This document shows positions 1-8,309 of a DNA stretch of 64,000 nucleotides, one piece after another. The DNA comes from Bacillus cytotoxicus (GTDB taxonomy: Bacteria > Bacillota > Bacilli > Bacillales > Bacillaceae_G), in the NCBI RefSeq assembly GCF_023715645.1, contig NZ_JAMBOP010000003.1, positions 62,001 through 126,000 of the forward strand, written 5' to 3'. The notes beneath the pieces are model-generated. The model was not told the origin of the DNA. It made no database searches and worked only from the letters and a program-made list of their open reading frames with translations. Position 1 is the stretch's first letter. Each line of letters starts with the position of its first letter. The translations under genes and the position numbers were made by a program.

Positions 1-1491
1 GATCTCATAGTTGATAGATTTAGGAAATGTAACAGTAACTGTTTTTAATAATTCCTTTACTTCTGCTTCTGACAGCGCTTCGTCGTTCAATAACGGCTGA
101 ATGATAATTGGTGCACTATGCTTTAAATTTGTTACTTTTTCCGTATAATTTGTTGTCATAACTTGTAATGATAGTTTTGGTCTTGGTGCAGATTGCATAT
201 AAAATTCTTTCGTTTGACGATAAAATCCTTTTATATTCATGTGCACATTTCCACGTATGGATTCTTTTCCAATCTTTGTTTCATAATAAAAAGCTTTCCG
301 CTCTCCATTCCATTTCATCGCGTATATTTGACCATTTATTTCTATTTGGGCGGTAAAATATGAAGCATCTACTGGTACATTTGTTGGTTTTGCTTCTATT
401 ATAGCTGTTTGACCTTCATAAAATTGGTCTGTTGTCTTTTTCTGCTCTTTTTCATAAGTAGAAATCGAATAATCTAATGCTGGTTCAACAAGCACTTTCA
501 TATTTTCCTTTGAAACGGCTTGATCAACCTCTAATATATATGCGCCTGGTTCGATTACATCATTATTTTTAGACATAATATGTGTAATGCCACCATATAG
601 CCCCATACCTGCTGGTGCTTGAATTGAAAATTTTGATTGTAACTGAAGTGACCCTTTTATATTTTGAATACGATACGGTACGTTCTGAGAAGATTGATTA
701 ACAAGCGTAATTCGTTTTAATGGAAATGGTGTTGTAATTTCAATTTTGTTTCCAACTATACTTGTTTTCACCGTTTCTTCTACTGATGAAAATGGATCAC
801 GATTTGCTACGAATGCAGCCGCTTTGTTCACACTGTGAATAACACCATCTTCTCCGCTTGTAGGTAGCACAATTCCATTTGTTTGTTGTTTCCAAATATC
901 TTTAAAGATGTTCATCTGCATTTTTTCTTGCGGTCCTAAATTTTCTTCCATCGTAATTAATACCGCATGCAAAGAAACTTTTTTTGCTTCCATTTCTTTT
1001 TTAAACTTACTTAACGTTTCGAAAATTCGCTTTTTCTCACTATCCTCTTGCTTTTCTAACTCATTAAAAGCCCCATCTGTTAAAACGATAAGCCAAAATT
1101 CACGATTGGCATTCACCTGAGCTTCCCTCTTCATCGATTGAATTGCCGTTTCCACCGATTGAAAAGGTGTATTCGCTTGTTCATTCCATGTTTGAATCTT
1201 TTCAATTTCTCCTTGTCGCTTACTTTTCTCCAAAGAAACTGATATCTCCCCTGCTGGATGGCTCATTGGTACATAAGTGAACGTATCTTTTTCATCTAAC
1301 AGTGCAATCAAACTTTGCAGTGCATAATTAGCATATTTCCACCGATCATTATTACGCATACTTCCAGAATCATCATATACAAGTGAGACGACACGCTGCC
1401 TTCCCTCTTCTCCTTTCGCCAAACTAGAAAAAGGGTTCATACATATAAGTAGTAAAAACAAAATAGACGTGGCTATAATTCGAATATACAT
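1..1491 (-). CDS. VWA-domain secreted or membrane protein, C-terminus cut by window edge
   Basis: An open frame of 497 codons runs from an ATG at 1491 off the start of the window, so only the N-terminal part is visible. Residues 5-25 form a hydrophobic signal or anchor segment. A von Willebrand factor A domain follows: the metal-site DxSxS motif is D40-S42-S44 (sequence DDSGSM), and a second conserved patch, LTDGAFNE, lies near residue 140. VWA domains bind proteins through a divalent metal, and here the domain would face outside the membrane. The rest is beta-rich by eye and unassigned. Two dispersed repeats lie upstream. The family is clear; the biological role is not. Confidence 0.75.
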   Translation of the reverse strand, partial: MYIRIIATSILFLLLICMNPFSSLAKGEEGRQRVVSLVYDDSGSMRNNDRWKYANYALQSLIALLDEKDTFTYVPMSHPAGEISVSLEKSKRQGEIEKIQTWNEQANTPFQSVETAIQSMKREAQVNANREFWLIVLTDGAFNELEKQEDSEKKRIFETLSKFKKEMEAKKVSLHAVLITMEENLGPQEKMQMNIFKDIWKQQTNGIVLPTSGEDGVIHSVNKAAAFVANRDPFSSVEETVKTSIVGNKIEITTPFPLKRITLVNQSSQNVPYRIQNIKGSLQLQSKFSIQAPAGMGLYGGITHIMSKNNDVIEPGAYILEVDQAVSKENMKVLVEPALDYSISTYEKEQKKTTDQFYEGQTAIIEAKPTNVPVDASYFTAQIEINGQIYAMKWNGERKAFYYETKIGKESIRGNVHMNIKGFYRQTKEFYMQSAPRPKLSLQVMTTNYTEKVTNLKHSAPIIIQPLLNDEALSEAEVKELLKTVTVTFPKSINYEI

Positions 1492-1628
1492 GTTGAAGCT
1501 TCGCCACCTTTGTAGACAAATTCCTATGTTAAAACTTATGAGAGGAAATACAAGATATGACTTGTATTTTGAAAAACAAACGAAAATATAATATTATTAT
1601 GTAAACTGATTGCTTTTATTATAAAAAT

Positions 1629-1786
1629 TAGAAACCTGACATAAAACCCATTTTCTTTTTAGGTGGGTGGGCGTGAGCGACTGGCCATGTGTTGCAGCGG
1701 TCAGGGCCTTTTTCTGTGACGTGCGAGATTTTAAAACAAAAGGAGGAAGCAAGTAGCGGGCATCTTTTGTTTAGCATAGCCGGTCG
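1629..1786 (+). repeat. Dispersed structured repeat, copy 1 (plus orientation)
   Basis: This copy has the core shared by about fourteen sites in the window: a CTGGCC...GGTCAG hairpin followed by a CTTTTTCTG run, a GTGCGA-type block and AAGGAGGAAGCAAGTAGCGG. It fills most of the gap between two minus-strand genes together with the next copy. It resembles the bcr interspersed repeats of the B. cereus group, but I cannot assign a bcr number. Confidence 0.7.
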
Positions 1787-1833
1787 TGTATATAGTGAAT
1801 AAGCAAAAAGGATTTATATAGATAACTCTAAAT

Positions 1834-1966
1834 TAGAAATCTGACGTAAAGCCTCTTTTCTTTTTAGATGGGCGTGAGCGACTGGCCATGTGTTGCAGCG
1901 GTCAGGGCCTTTTTCTGCCACGTGCGAGAGTTTTAAAATAAAAGGAGAAAGCGAGTAGCGGTCGTT
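1834..1966 (+). repeat. Dispersed structured repeat, copy 2 (plus orientation)
   Basis: A second head-to-tail copy about 50 bases after the first, closely matching it from TTTTTAGATGGGCG through the hairpin core to GCGAGTAGCGG. Tandem copies in the same orientation also occur at 18188-18470. Confidence 0.7.
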
Positions 1967-1992
1967 TCGTTTTTCTTTCTCTTCATTATAAC

Positions 1993-2029
1993 AACAATGA
2001 GAGTGCTATCTATAAGCACTCTCATTGTT
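1993..2029 (-). terminator. Hairpin terminator of the 2022-2357 gene
   Basis: A perfect 15-bp inverted repeat, AACAATGAGAGTGCT and its complement, with a 7-base loop. It overlaps the stop codon of the minus-strand gene at 2022-2357 and is followed on that strand by a short T-rich stretch. Confidence 0.7.
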
Positions 2030-2357
2030 TCACATATACTTCTACTACCGGATTTTCTTTTCGATCGGCATGAAGACGAATGTTACTTTCTTTCGTATTA
2101 TAAATAGTTGATAGCAACATAATGGTTAATAAGTTAGGAATTTTGCTATCTGTTCCATATTTGCGTTCAAGTGCTTCTTTATATTCAAACGCAAGATCTC
2201 CTTGTATATATGTATACACTTCAAAACCATCCTTTAAATCACAAACAATACTATCAATAATATCGGCTCCAACTTGACGCACCATTTCTTTTCGGAGTGC
2301 ATCTATGAATTCCTCCCATGGCATTTCATACGTTTGAAACGTATCTGTACGATTCAT
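2022..2357 (-). CDS. Conserved hypothetical protein, 111 aa
   Basis: I do not recognise this protein. It is acidic and soluble, with no signal peptide or membrane segment. Its composition suggests a compact alpha/beta fold: a helix near residues 13-30, strands around 40-60, and a helix around 60-85. The ATG at 2357 is preceded by a GGAGAG ribosome site at good spacing. It is a single-gene unit with its own terminator overlapping the stop codon. Codon use is like that of its neighbours. It may be a B. cereus-group lineage protein of the DUF type, but no family could be assigned by eye. Confidence 0.7.
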   Translation of the reverse strand: MNRTDTFQTYEMPWEEFIDALRKEMVRQVGADIIDSIVCDLKDGFEVYTYIQGDLAFEYKEALERKYGTDSKIPNLLTIMLLSTIYNTKESNIRLHADRKENPVVEVYVKQ

Positions 2358-2527
2358 TTTTCTTCTCTCCTTTTCGTTCCATCTAGCAGGCGACCATTTT
2401 TACTACCATTAGTCTTTCCCTATCCTTCCCGTTTTCCAACGCAATTATGAAGCAATAGACAAACATACAAGCCGCTCTTGTCCTTGTATCATATCGTAAT
2501 ACAGAATAGAGAAAGGAGAGAAATTAT

Positions 2528-2896
2528 ATGCGTTCTCATCAACATTATCACACGTGTCGACGATATCACGGACGAGTTGTACGTATAGAAGACTATAATG
2601 GCAAAACTCATATCGGAAGAATTGTCGATATAACGAATAATTCAGTATGGATTGAACCAGTTCATGAACAGCGATTTGACTATGGATTTGGCTACTTTGA
2701 CTCTGGTTGTGATTGTGGTGGCCGTAGTGGTCGCGGTGGTCGTGGTGGCTGTGGGTGCGATTTTTGCGGCGGTTTAGGTGAATGTGATAATTGCGGGTTT
2801 GGATGTGGCGGATTTGGACGAGGCGGATTCGGTGCGGTTGAACTTGGTTTCGGATTTATTTTTGGCATTACATTAGCTGCGTTATTTTTCATTTAA
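2528..2896 (+). CDS. Gly/Cys-rich small protein with hydrophobic C-terminus, 122 aa
   Basis: Three parts are visible. Residues 1-48 are His/Arg/Tyr-rich and look like a small beta-barrel (HGRVVRIEDYNGKTHIGRIV). Residues 55-100 are low complexity, dominated by Gly with about nine Cys in CDCGG, CGC and CGG clusters. Residues 103-122 form a hydrophobic tail that could be a membrane anchor. The ATG has a strong AAAGGAG site 7 bases upstream, and a terminator follows at once, so it is monocistronic. The mix of Gly, Cys and His is reminiscent of spore outer-layer proteins, but this is inference only. On the opposite strand the low-complexity part gives a false proline-rich frame. Confidence 0.75.
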   Translation: MRSHQHYHTCRRYHGRVVRIEDYNGKTHIGRIVDITNNSVWIEPVHEQRFDYGFGYFDSGCDCGGRSGRGGRGGCGCDFCGGLGECDNCGFGCGGFGRGGFGAVELGFGFIFGITLAALFFI

Positions 2897-2898
2897 AG

Positions 2899-2949
2899 AA
2901 AGGAGCTGTCCCATAAGTCAAATTTTTGACTATGTGACACTCCTTTTTG
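2899..2949 (+). terminator. Long hairpin terminator after the Gly-rich gene
   Basis: GGAG...CTCC outer arms enclose AAGTCAA...TTGACT inner arms, followed by TTTTTGTTTT. The hairpin starts three bases after the stop codon. Confidence 0.75.
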
Positions 2950-3024
2950 TTTTAGAAACGTTGATATATCAATGTTGTTATTTTTACATTTTGGAGGAAC
3001 TTACCCTTTTTGGACTGCCTCTCT

Positions 3025-3744
3025 TCATTTTTGACATACAAAAATTCGGTGTCCTAATCTATGCTTATATCGCTGCATAACATGTTCATGCAAAATCCAC
3101 GCCTCATACAAATCTTGAGAAATAACATCTGATATGTCCCACTCTGGTTGTTCTACGTGTGCAGATATTGTTTCAGCAATTGTTCCGCCCCCAAGCACAC
3201 GCACTGTTGTAAATTGAGCTTCTTGAAAGAGCGCAATCCATTCCCGCTCTGTTAATAGTTGTTCCATTCCATATAAATCTATGATCTGTTCTTCCTCATG
3301 TACTGATAGATGTTGCTCAGCTACCATTTCAATAACAAGTAGGACCCCATCTTGTTGTAAGACACGATAACACTCATCAATTGTTTTCCTTTTATTCGTA
3401 AAAGCAAGCACAGATTCTCCTAATACAATATGAAACATTTCATCACGAAACGGTAGTGCCTCTGCACTCCCTTTTATAAGTTCAATATTGACTCCATCTT
3501 TATTCCATCTCTTTTTTGCTTTTTTAAGCATCGTTTCATTCATTTCAACTGCACTTACCGCTGCTCCATGTTGTTTCACAATGTAAGAGGCTGTCCTGCC
3601 CGTTCCACATCCAATTTCCAATAACTTTGTATGTGATCCTAGTGAAAGCTGTGCTAATATCTGTTTTGTTAGCGTAAACCCTCCTGGATGTGCACTGCCA
3701 ACACCAAATGCTGCAAGGAAATCTAAATACGCATATTGTTTCAT
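3025..3744 (-). CDS. Class I SAM-dependent methyltransferase, 239 aa
   Basis: The protein has the Rossmann-type methyltransferase core. Motif I, LLEIGCGTGRTA, at about residues 37-48 binds S-adenosylmethionine; the acidic end of strand 2 (VEMNE) and the GSAEALPF motif near residue 93 are also present. The fold resembles UbiE/Methyltransf_11 enzymes that act on small molecules. The ATG at 3744 follows an AGAAGGAGAT site. It stands alone between the Gly-rich gene and the first oppA copy, so context gives no hint of substrate. Length is normal for the family. Confidence 0.85.
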   Translation of the reverse strand: MKQYAYLDFLAAFGVGSAHPGGFTLTKQILAQLSLGSHTKLLEIGCGTGRTASYIVKQHGAAVSAVEMNETMLKKAKKRWNKDGVNIELIKGSAEALPFRDEMFHIVLGESVLAFTNKRKTIDECYRVLQQDGVLLVIEMVAEQHLSVHEEEQIIDLYGMEQLLTEREWIALFQEAQFTTVRVLGGGTIAETISAHVEQPEWDISDVISQDLYEAWILHEHVMQRYKHRLGHRIFVCQK

Positions 3745-3860
3745 AGGTATCTCCTTCTATTTCATACTTATCGATGAAATTATACAGATAACATATTGAT
3801 GAAAGTTTCACTTTATTGTAGTACTGCATATGTATTCATTCCACGTCAAAATGTGCATAT

Positions 3861-3895
3861 TGAAAAGAGGATGCATTATCGCATCCCCTTTTCAA
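3861..3895 (-). terminator. Terminator of oppA copy 1
   Basis: GAAAAGAGGATGC and GATGCGATAA-type arms form a hairpin just after the stop codon. It belongs to the same hairpin family that ends the other three oppA copies. Confidence 0.7.
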
Positions 3896-3899
3896 ATGA

Positions 3900-5606
3900 T
3901 TATTTACCTTCTTTTTCAGTGATATATGTCCATTTGTAGCTGTATTCACAACCAACATTGTGCTTATAAATATTGTGTACTGTAGGACGTTGTACGAATG
4001 ATTTTCCACTTTGATATATCGGTACAAGGGCTGCTTCATCCTCCAGTAAGATTTTTTCAGCTTTGCCCATTTCTTCCCAACGTTTCTTCGGATCTGCTAA
4101 CAATTCACTCTGTGATTTCTTCACAATTTCATCAAATTTTGCATTTGAATAGCTCATTTCATTTTGCGGATTTCCTGTTAGGAACATATCTAAAAATGTC
4201 ATTGGATCCGCATAATCTGGGTTCCAGCCCGCGTAAGAAATATCATAATCTTGTGCTACTTCTAATTTTATTTTTTGCTTAAATGGCTGAAGTTTCATAT
4301 TTACTTTTAAACCTGGTAAATTTTTCTCAAATTGCTCTTTCAAGTACTCCCCAACTTTTTTCGCGTTCTCTGTATCATAGTTCAAAAATTCAATCGTTAC
4401 TTCTTGTTTTCCTAATTCTTTTTTCGCTTCTTCCCAAACTTGTTTCGCTTTCTTTACATCCGTTTTGATGCCTGTAGATTTAAATGTTTCTCGGTAATCT
4501 TTTCCATCAGGTCCTGCAGCAAATTTTTCTGGAACAAGGAAGTCTACCGGCTTAGAACCATCATTTAAGATTACATTTGTTAACGCTTTTTTATCAAATG
4601 CCATCGCAAACGCTTGACGAACTTTCTTATTATTAAATATTGTATCTTGACCGTTACGTTTTTGATTTAAACGTAAAAAGAATGTTGACGACTCCGTGAA
4701 GTTTCCAAATTCATCTTTCTTTGGTTTATATTTATCAACGTATTCAGATGATAAAATAGCGCGATCAATTTGTCCACTTTCGTATAGGTTTACACGAGTA
4801 GATACTTCTTTTACAACGTTCCAATTGATTTCATCTAACTTAACATTTGCTTTATCCCAGTACTGGTCGTTTTTCACTACTTTCCAGCCTTGTTCATGCT
4901 TCCATTCTGTCATTTTAAATGGTCCATTATACACTACTTTATCAGCTTCTAATCCGTATTTATCTCCATATTCTTTTACAACTTTCTCATTTAACGGGAA
5001 GAAATTTGTAAATGCAGTTAAGTTAATAAAATATGGAACAGGATTATCTAATTCTACCTCTAATGTGTAGTCATCTACTGCTTTTGCACCTAAAGAATCT
5101 GCTGGTGATTTCCCTTCGTTAATTGCTTTTGCATTTTTTATATCATACATAATGAATGCATACTCAGCTGCCATTTTCGGATCTAACAGACGCTGCCATG
5201 CAAATACAAAGTCTTTTGCTGTTACAGGGTCACCGTTCGACCATTTTGCATCTTTACGAAGTTTAAATGTATATTTTTTACCATCATCGCTCTTTTTATA
5301 AGATTCTGCGATACCCGGAATTGGTTTATTGTCTTTATCAAGACGATATAACCCTTCCATCGTATTCCCTAAGATAAGAGAAGATGATGAATCTTTCGAT
5401 TTAGTAGTATCCATTGTAGGAATTTCTGCTGTTTCTGCTAAATTTAACACTTGTTTTGCAGCTAACTTACCTTCTGTTTTGTTGTCACCACTTTTCGATT
5501 CTGTACTCCCTTTTTTGTCCCCTGCCCCAGAACATGCTGTTAAAGCCACGCTCATCGCTAACACTGGTGCTACTACGGCTGTGATTTTTTTCATCTTTTT
5601 TTTCAT
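3900..5606 (-). CDS. OppA-type peptide-binding lipoprotein, copy 1, 568 aa
   Basis: This is an extracellular solute-binding protein of family 5 (SBP_bac_5), which delivers oligopeptides to an Opp-type ABC importer. Residues 1-24 are a lipoprotein signal with lipobox LTAC, so Cys25 would be lipidated. Family landmarks are GNTMEGLYR, FKLRKDAKWSNGD, the long YNGPFKMTEWKHEQGW stretch and YAGWNPDYADPMTFLDMF. It has one more Lys-rich codon at its start than copies 2 and 4. It is the last of four paralogues read in the same direction, each separated by 400-600 bases and its own terminator. No permease or ATPase gene is in the window, so it must share a transporter encoded elsewhere. Confidence 0.93.
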   Translation of the reverse strand: MKKKMKKITAVVAPVLAMSVALTACSGAGDKKGSTESKSGDNKTEGKLAAKQVLNLAETAEIPTMDTTKSKDSSSSLILGNTMEGLYRLDKDNKPIPGIAESYKKSDDGKKYTFKLRKDAKWSNGDPVTAKDFVFAWQRLLDPKMAAEYAFIMYDIKNAKAINEGKSPADSLGAKAVDDYTLEVELDNPVPYFINLTAFTNFFPLNEKVVKEYGDKYGLEADKVVYNGPFKMTEWKHEQGWKVVKNDQYWDKANVKLDEINWNVVKEVSTRVNLYESGQIDRAILSSEYVDKYKPKKDEFGNFTESSTFFLRLNQKRNGQDTIFNNKKVRQAFAMAFDKKALTNVILNDGSKPVDFLVPEKFAAGPDGKDYRETFKSTGIKTDVKKAKQVWEEAKKELGKQEVTIEFLNYDTENAKKVGEYLKEQFEKNLPGLKVNMKLQPFKQKIKLEVAQDYDISYAGWNPDYADPMTFLDMFLTGNPQNEMSYSNAKFDEIVKKSQSELLADPKKRWEEMGKAEKILLEDEAALVPIYQSGKSFVQRPTVHNIYKHNVGCEYSYKWTYITEKEGK

Positions 5607-5677
5607 TTTGTACCCTCCCTAAAATTATGTACAGTACTAACTACGAGAAATTCTCTGATAACTTTATGTTTATATAT

Positions 5678-5692
5678 AGTTATCAGAAAATT
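5678..5692 (-). promoter_or_regulatory. CodY-like box upstream of oppA copy 1
   Basis: AGTTATCAGAAAATT matches the CodY consensus AATTTTCWGAAAATT at 13 of 15 positions and lies about 72 bases upstream of the start. The same place is occupied by similar boxes before copies 2 and 3. Confidence 0.5.
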
Positions 5693-5813
5693 TCTATTAA
5701 TTAATATTCTACTATTTTTTTAATTTTTGTAAAGTATTATTATTAAAAAATTTTTAAAAATTATTTTAATACAGCAATATTTATAATCATTCTATGAAAT
5801 ATAGTAAATTTTG

Positions 5814-5962
5814 TAACTACTCAGCTATACATTTCATTTAGAAGTTTGGTAAGGAGTATAATTCCAGCCATGAAGATAAAAATGGACCTACACCTCGCTG
5901 CCTTTCTTTGTTTTAAAGCTTTGCGCGTGGCAGGAAAAGGCACTGACCGCTTCAAAATGTGC
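5814..5962 (-). repeat. Truncated composite repeat, copy 3
   Basis: It begins with AACTACTCAG...TTTGGTAAGGAGTAT, the left end of the element seen complete at 16641-17032. It then jumps to the ATGGACCTACACCTCGCTGCC...GGCACTGACCGCTTC core. The right end is missing where it abuts the oppA copy 2 terminator. Confidence 0.65.
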
Positions 5963-5968
5963 GCAGTG

Positions 5969-5998
5969 AAAAGAGGATGCGATATCGCATCCTCTTTT
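5969..5998 (-). terminator. Terminator of oppA copy 2, perfect 30-bp palindrome
   Basis: Two 15-base arms (AAAAGAGGATGCGAT and its complement) meet with no spacer. It lies about ten bases after the stop codon and can act in both directions. Confidence 0.7.
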
Positions 5999-6009
5999 CT
6001 TTCTTATCA

Positions 6010-7713
6010 TTATTTACCTTCTTTTTCAGTAATATATGCCCATTTGTAGCTGTATTGACAACCAACATTGTGCTTGTAAATATTGTGTACAGTAGGACGT
6101 TGTACGAATGATCTTCCTCTTTGATACATCGGTACAAGTGCTGTTTCATCCTCCAGTAAGATTTTTTCAGCTTTCGCCATTTCTTCCCAACGTTTTTTCG
6201 TATCTGTCAGCAATTCACCTTGCGACTTCTTAATAATGTCATCATATTTTGCATTTGAATAGCTCATTTCGTTTTGTGGATTTCCTGTTTGGAACATATC
6301 TAAAAATGTCATTGGATCGGCATAATCTGGGTTCCATCCCGCATAAGTCAGATCATAATCTTGTGCTGTTTCTAATTTTAACTTTTGTTTAAACGGCTGA
6401 AGTTTCAGATTCACTTTTAAACCAGGTAAGTTTTTCTCAAGTTGTTCTTTTAAGTACTCACCGATTTTCTTTGCATTATCGTCATCATAGTTTAAGAACT
6501 CAACTGTTACTTCTTCTTTACCTAATTCTTTTTTCGCTTCTTCCCAAACTTTTTTCGCTTTCTTCACATCCGTTTTTACACCTGTAGATTTAAATGTTTC
6601 ACGGTAGTCTTTTCCATCTGGGCCCGCAGCAAATTTCTCTGGAATAAGAAAATCTACTGGTTTAGAACCATCATTTAGTATTACATTTGCTAATGCTTTT
6701 TTATCAAATGCCATCGAAATTGCTTCACGAACTTTCTTATTATTAAATATTGTATCTTGGCCACTACGTTTTTGATTTAAACGTAAGAAAAACGTTGACG
6801 GTTCTAGAATTGTTCCAAATTCATCTTTTTTAGATTTATATTTATCAACATACTCAGATGCCAAAACAACACGATCAATTTGGCCACTTTCATATAAGTT
6901 CACGCGAGTAGATAGTTCTTTCACTACACTCCAATTGATTTCATCTAATTTAACGTTTGCCTTATCCCAGTACTGGTCGTTTTTCTGTACTTTCCAGCCT
7001 TGTTCATGCTTCCATTCTGTCATTTTAAATGGCCCATTATAAACCATCTTATCAGCTTCTAAACCATATTTATCTCCATATTCTTTTACAACTTTCTCAT
7101 TTAGCGGTAAGAAAGATGTGAATGCTGTTAAGCCAAGGAAGTACGGTACAGGATTATCTAATTCTACTTCTAATGTGTAATCATCTACTGCTTTTGCACC
7201 TAAAGAATCAACTGGCGATTTCCCTTCGTTAATTGCTTTTGCATTTTTCATATCATACATAATGAACGCATATTCAGCAGCCGTTTTCGGATCTAACAGA
7301 CGCTGCCATGCAAAGACAAAGTCTTTTGCCGTTACAGAATCTCCATTTGACCATTTTGCATCTTTACGAAGTTTAAATATATATTTTTTACCATCATCGC
7401 TCTTTTTAGAAGATTCTGCGATACCTGGAATCGGTTTATTGTCTTTATCAATACGATATAACCCTTCCATCGTATTCCCTAAGATAAGAGAAGAAACAGT
7501 ATCTGTTGATTTTGAAACATCCATCGAAGGAATTTCTTGTGTTTCTACTAAATTTAATACTTGTTTTGCTGCCATCTTACCTTCTGTTTGCTTGTCTCCA
7601 TTTTTCGGCTCTGTGCTTGCTTTTTTGTCCCCTGCCCCGGAACATGCTGTTAAAGCCACGCTCATCGCTAATACTGGCGCTACTACAGCTGCAATTTTTT
7701 TCATCTTTTTCAT
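6010..7713 (-). CDS. OppA-type peptide-binding lipoprotein, copy 2, 567 aa
   Basis: Second of the four family-5 binding proteins. The lipobox LTAC places the lipidated Cys at position 24. It is very close to copy 4 in the first 70 residues (both share VETxEIPSMDVSKSTDTVS), while copies 1 and 3 differ there, so the cluster seems to have grown by more than one duplication. The ligand-pocket loops around residues 195-215 (YFLGLTAFTSFLPLN here) vary between copies, suggesting different peptide preferences. The ATG at 7713 follows GGGAGGGT. A CodY-like box lies upstream. Confidence 0.93.
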   Translation of the reverse strand: MKKMKKIAAVVAPVLAMSVALTACSGAGDKKASTEPKNGDKQTEGKMAAKQVLNLVETQEIPSMDVSKSTDTVSSLILGNTMEGLYRIDKDNKPIPGIAESSKKSDDGKKYIFKLRKDAKWSNGDSVTAKDFVFAWQRLLDPKTAAEYAFIMYDMKNAKAINEGKSPVDSLGAKAVDDYTLEVELDNPVPYFLGLTAFTSFLPLNEKVVKEYGDKYGLEADKMVYNGPFKMTEWKHEQGWKVQKNDQYWDKANVKLDEINWSVVKELSTRVNLYESGQIDRVVLASEYVDKYKSKKDEFGTILEPSTFFLRLNQKRSGQDTIFNNKKVREAISMAFDKKALANVILNDGSKPVDFLIPEKFAAGPDGKDYRETFKSTGVKTDVKKAKKVWEEAKKELGKEEVTVEFLNYDDDNAKKIGEYLKEQLEKNLPGLKVNLKLQPFKQKLKLETAQDYDLTYAGWNPDYADPMTFLDMFQTGNPQNEMSYSNAKYDDIIKKSQGELLTDTKKRWEEMAKAEKILLEDETALVPMYQRGRSFVQRPTVHNIYKHNVGCQYSYKWAYITEKEGK

Positions 7714-7785
7714 TTTGTACCCTCCCTAATTTTTATGTACGCTACTATCTATGATGAATTTTTTGATAACTTTATATTTCTATAT

Positions 7786-7800
7786 AATTATCAGAAAATT
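7786..7800 (-). promoter_or_regulatory. CodY-like box upstream of oppA copy 2
   Basis: AATTATCAGAAAATT differs from the CodY consensus at a single position. It lies about 73 bases before the start codon, in the likely promoter. Confidence 0.6.
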
Positions 7801-7908
7801 CCTATTAATTAATACTCTATCATTTTTCTTCGTTTTGTAAAGTTTTATTTTCAGAAAAATCAAAAAATATTTTATTACAGTAACATTCCTAGTCATTCTA
7901 TGAAATAA

Positions 7909-8030
7909 AGTGAAACTTCCATCAGTGACGCTTTTCTCAGTGATGGTTAGCTGAACCAATCGGGCTTTTACGGGCAGTCTTCTTCTCCGTAATTCACCTG
8001 CATTTACTGCCCGTTAATGCGGGATAAAGT
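7909..8030 (-). repeat. Two-hairpin repeat module, first copy
   Basis: It runs from AAGTGAAACTTCCATCAGTG to TGCCCGTTAATGCGGG. It contains two hairpins: CATCAGTG...CAGTGATG and ACGGGCAGT...ACTGCCCGT. A close second copy lies inside the element at 16641-17032 (about 16764-16881). It is followed directly by another copy of the AAGTGAAACTTCCAT start. Confidence 0.6.
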
Positions 8031-8245
8031 GAAACTTCCATTTCGTGTGTGCATATGCATTCATTACATATAGAAACCCAAATTGACTTCCCAACACACA
8101 AGTCACCGCCTTGCTCAACAAAAAGTAACACGCTACTTTCTTCCTCTCTTTGTTTGAACATCGCATGTGGTAGAAACAGGTACTGACCGCTTCTACGCAT
8201 AGCCAGACGCTCTCGCCCACCTATAAAGAAAAGGGGTTTTATATC
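8031..8245 (-). repeat. Dispersed structured repeat, copy 4 (minus orientation)
   Basis: It carries TGTGCATATGCATTC, CCAACACACAAGTC, the GCTACTTTCTTCCTCTC block, CATCGCATGTGG and the ACTGACCGCTTC...GCCAGACGCTCTCGCCC hairpin core. The same order of blocks recurs at 10203-10440. Confidence 0.7.
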
Positions 8246-8261
8246 AGTTTTATACCAAAAT

Positions 8262-8309
8262 AATCAAATGAAAAGAGGATACGATATCGCATCCTCTTTT
8301 CATTTGATT
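8262..8309 (-). terminator. Terminator of oppA copy 3, 48-base near-perfect palindrome
   Basis: Two 24-base arms meet with no loop and only one mismatch (a possible G-U pair). The right arm contains the last bases of the oppA stop codon. This is the longest of the four related terminators. Confidence 0.7.

Noticed and set aside
1629-1966. Two similar repeats in tandem as a possible CRISPR array
   Set aside because: The units are about 130-150 bases, internally structured and only two; there are no short repeats with unique spacers and no cas genes.
2692-2892. Proline-rich minus-strand frame
   Set aside because: It is the reverse of the Gly-rich coding repeats at 2528-2896.
3545-3829. Minus-strand frame of 94 codons overlapping the methyltransferase start
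   Set aside because: It is out of frame with the methyltransferase and starts in non-coding sequence without a ribosome site.
7262-7729. Plus-strand frame of 155 codons opposite oppA copy 2, with similar frames opposite copies 1 and 3
   Set aside because: It mirrors the conserved coding strand, has no ribosome site, and its likeness between copies follows from the oppA likeness.
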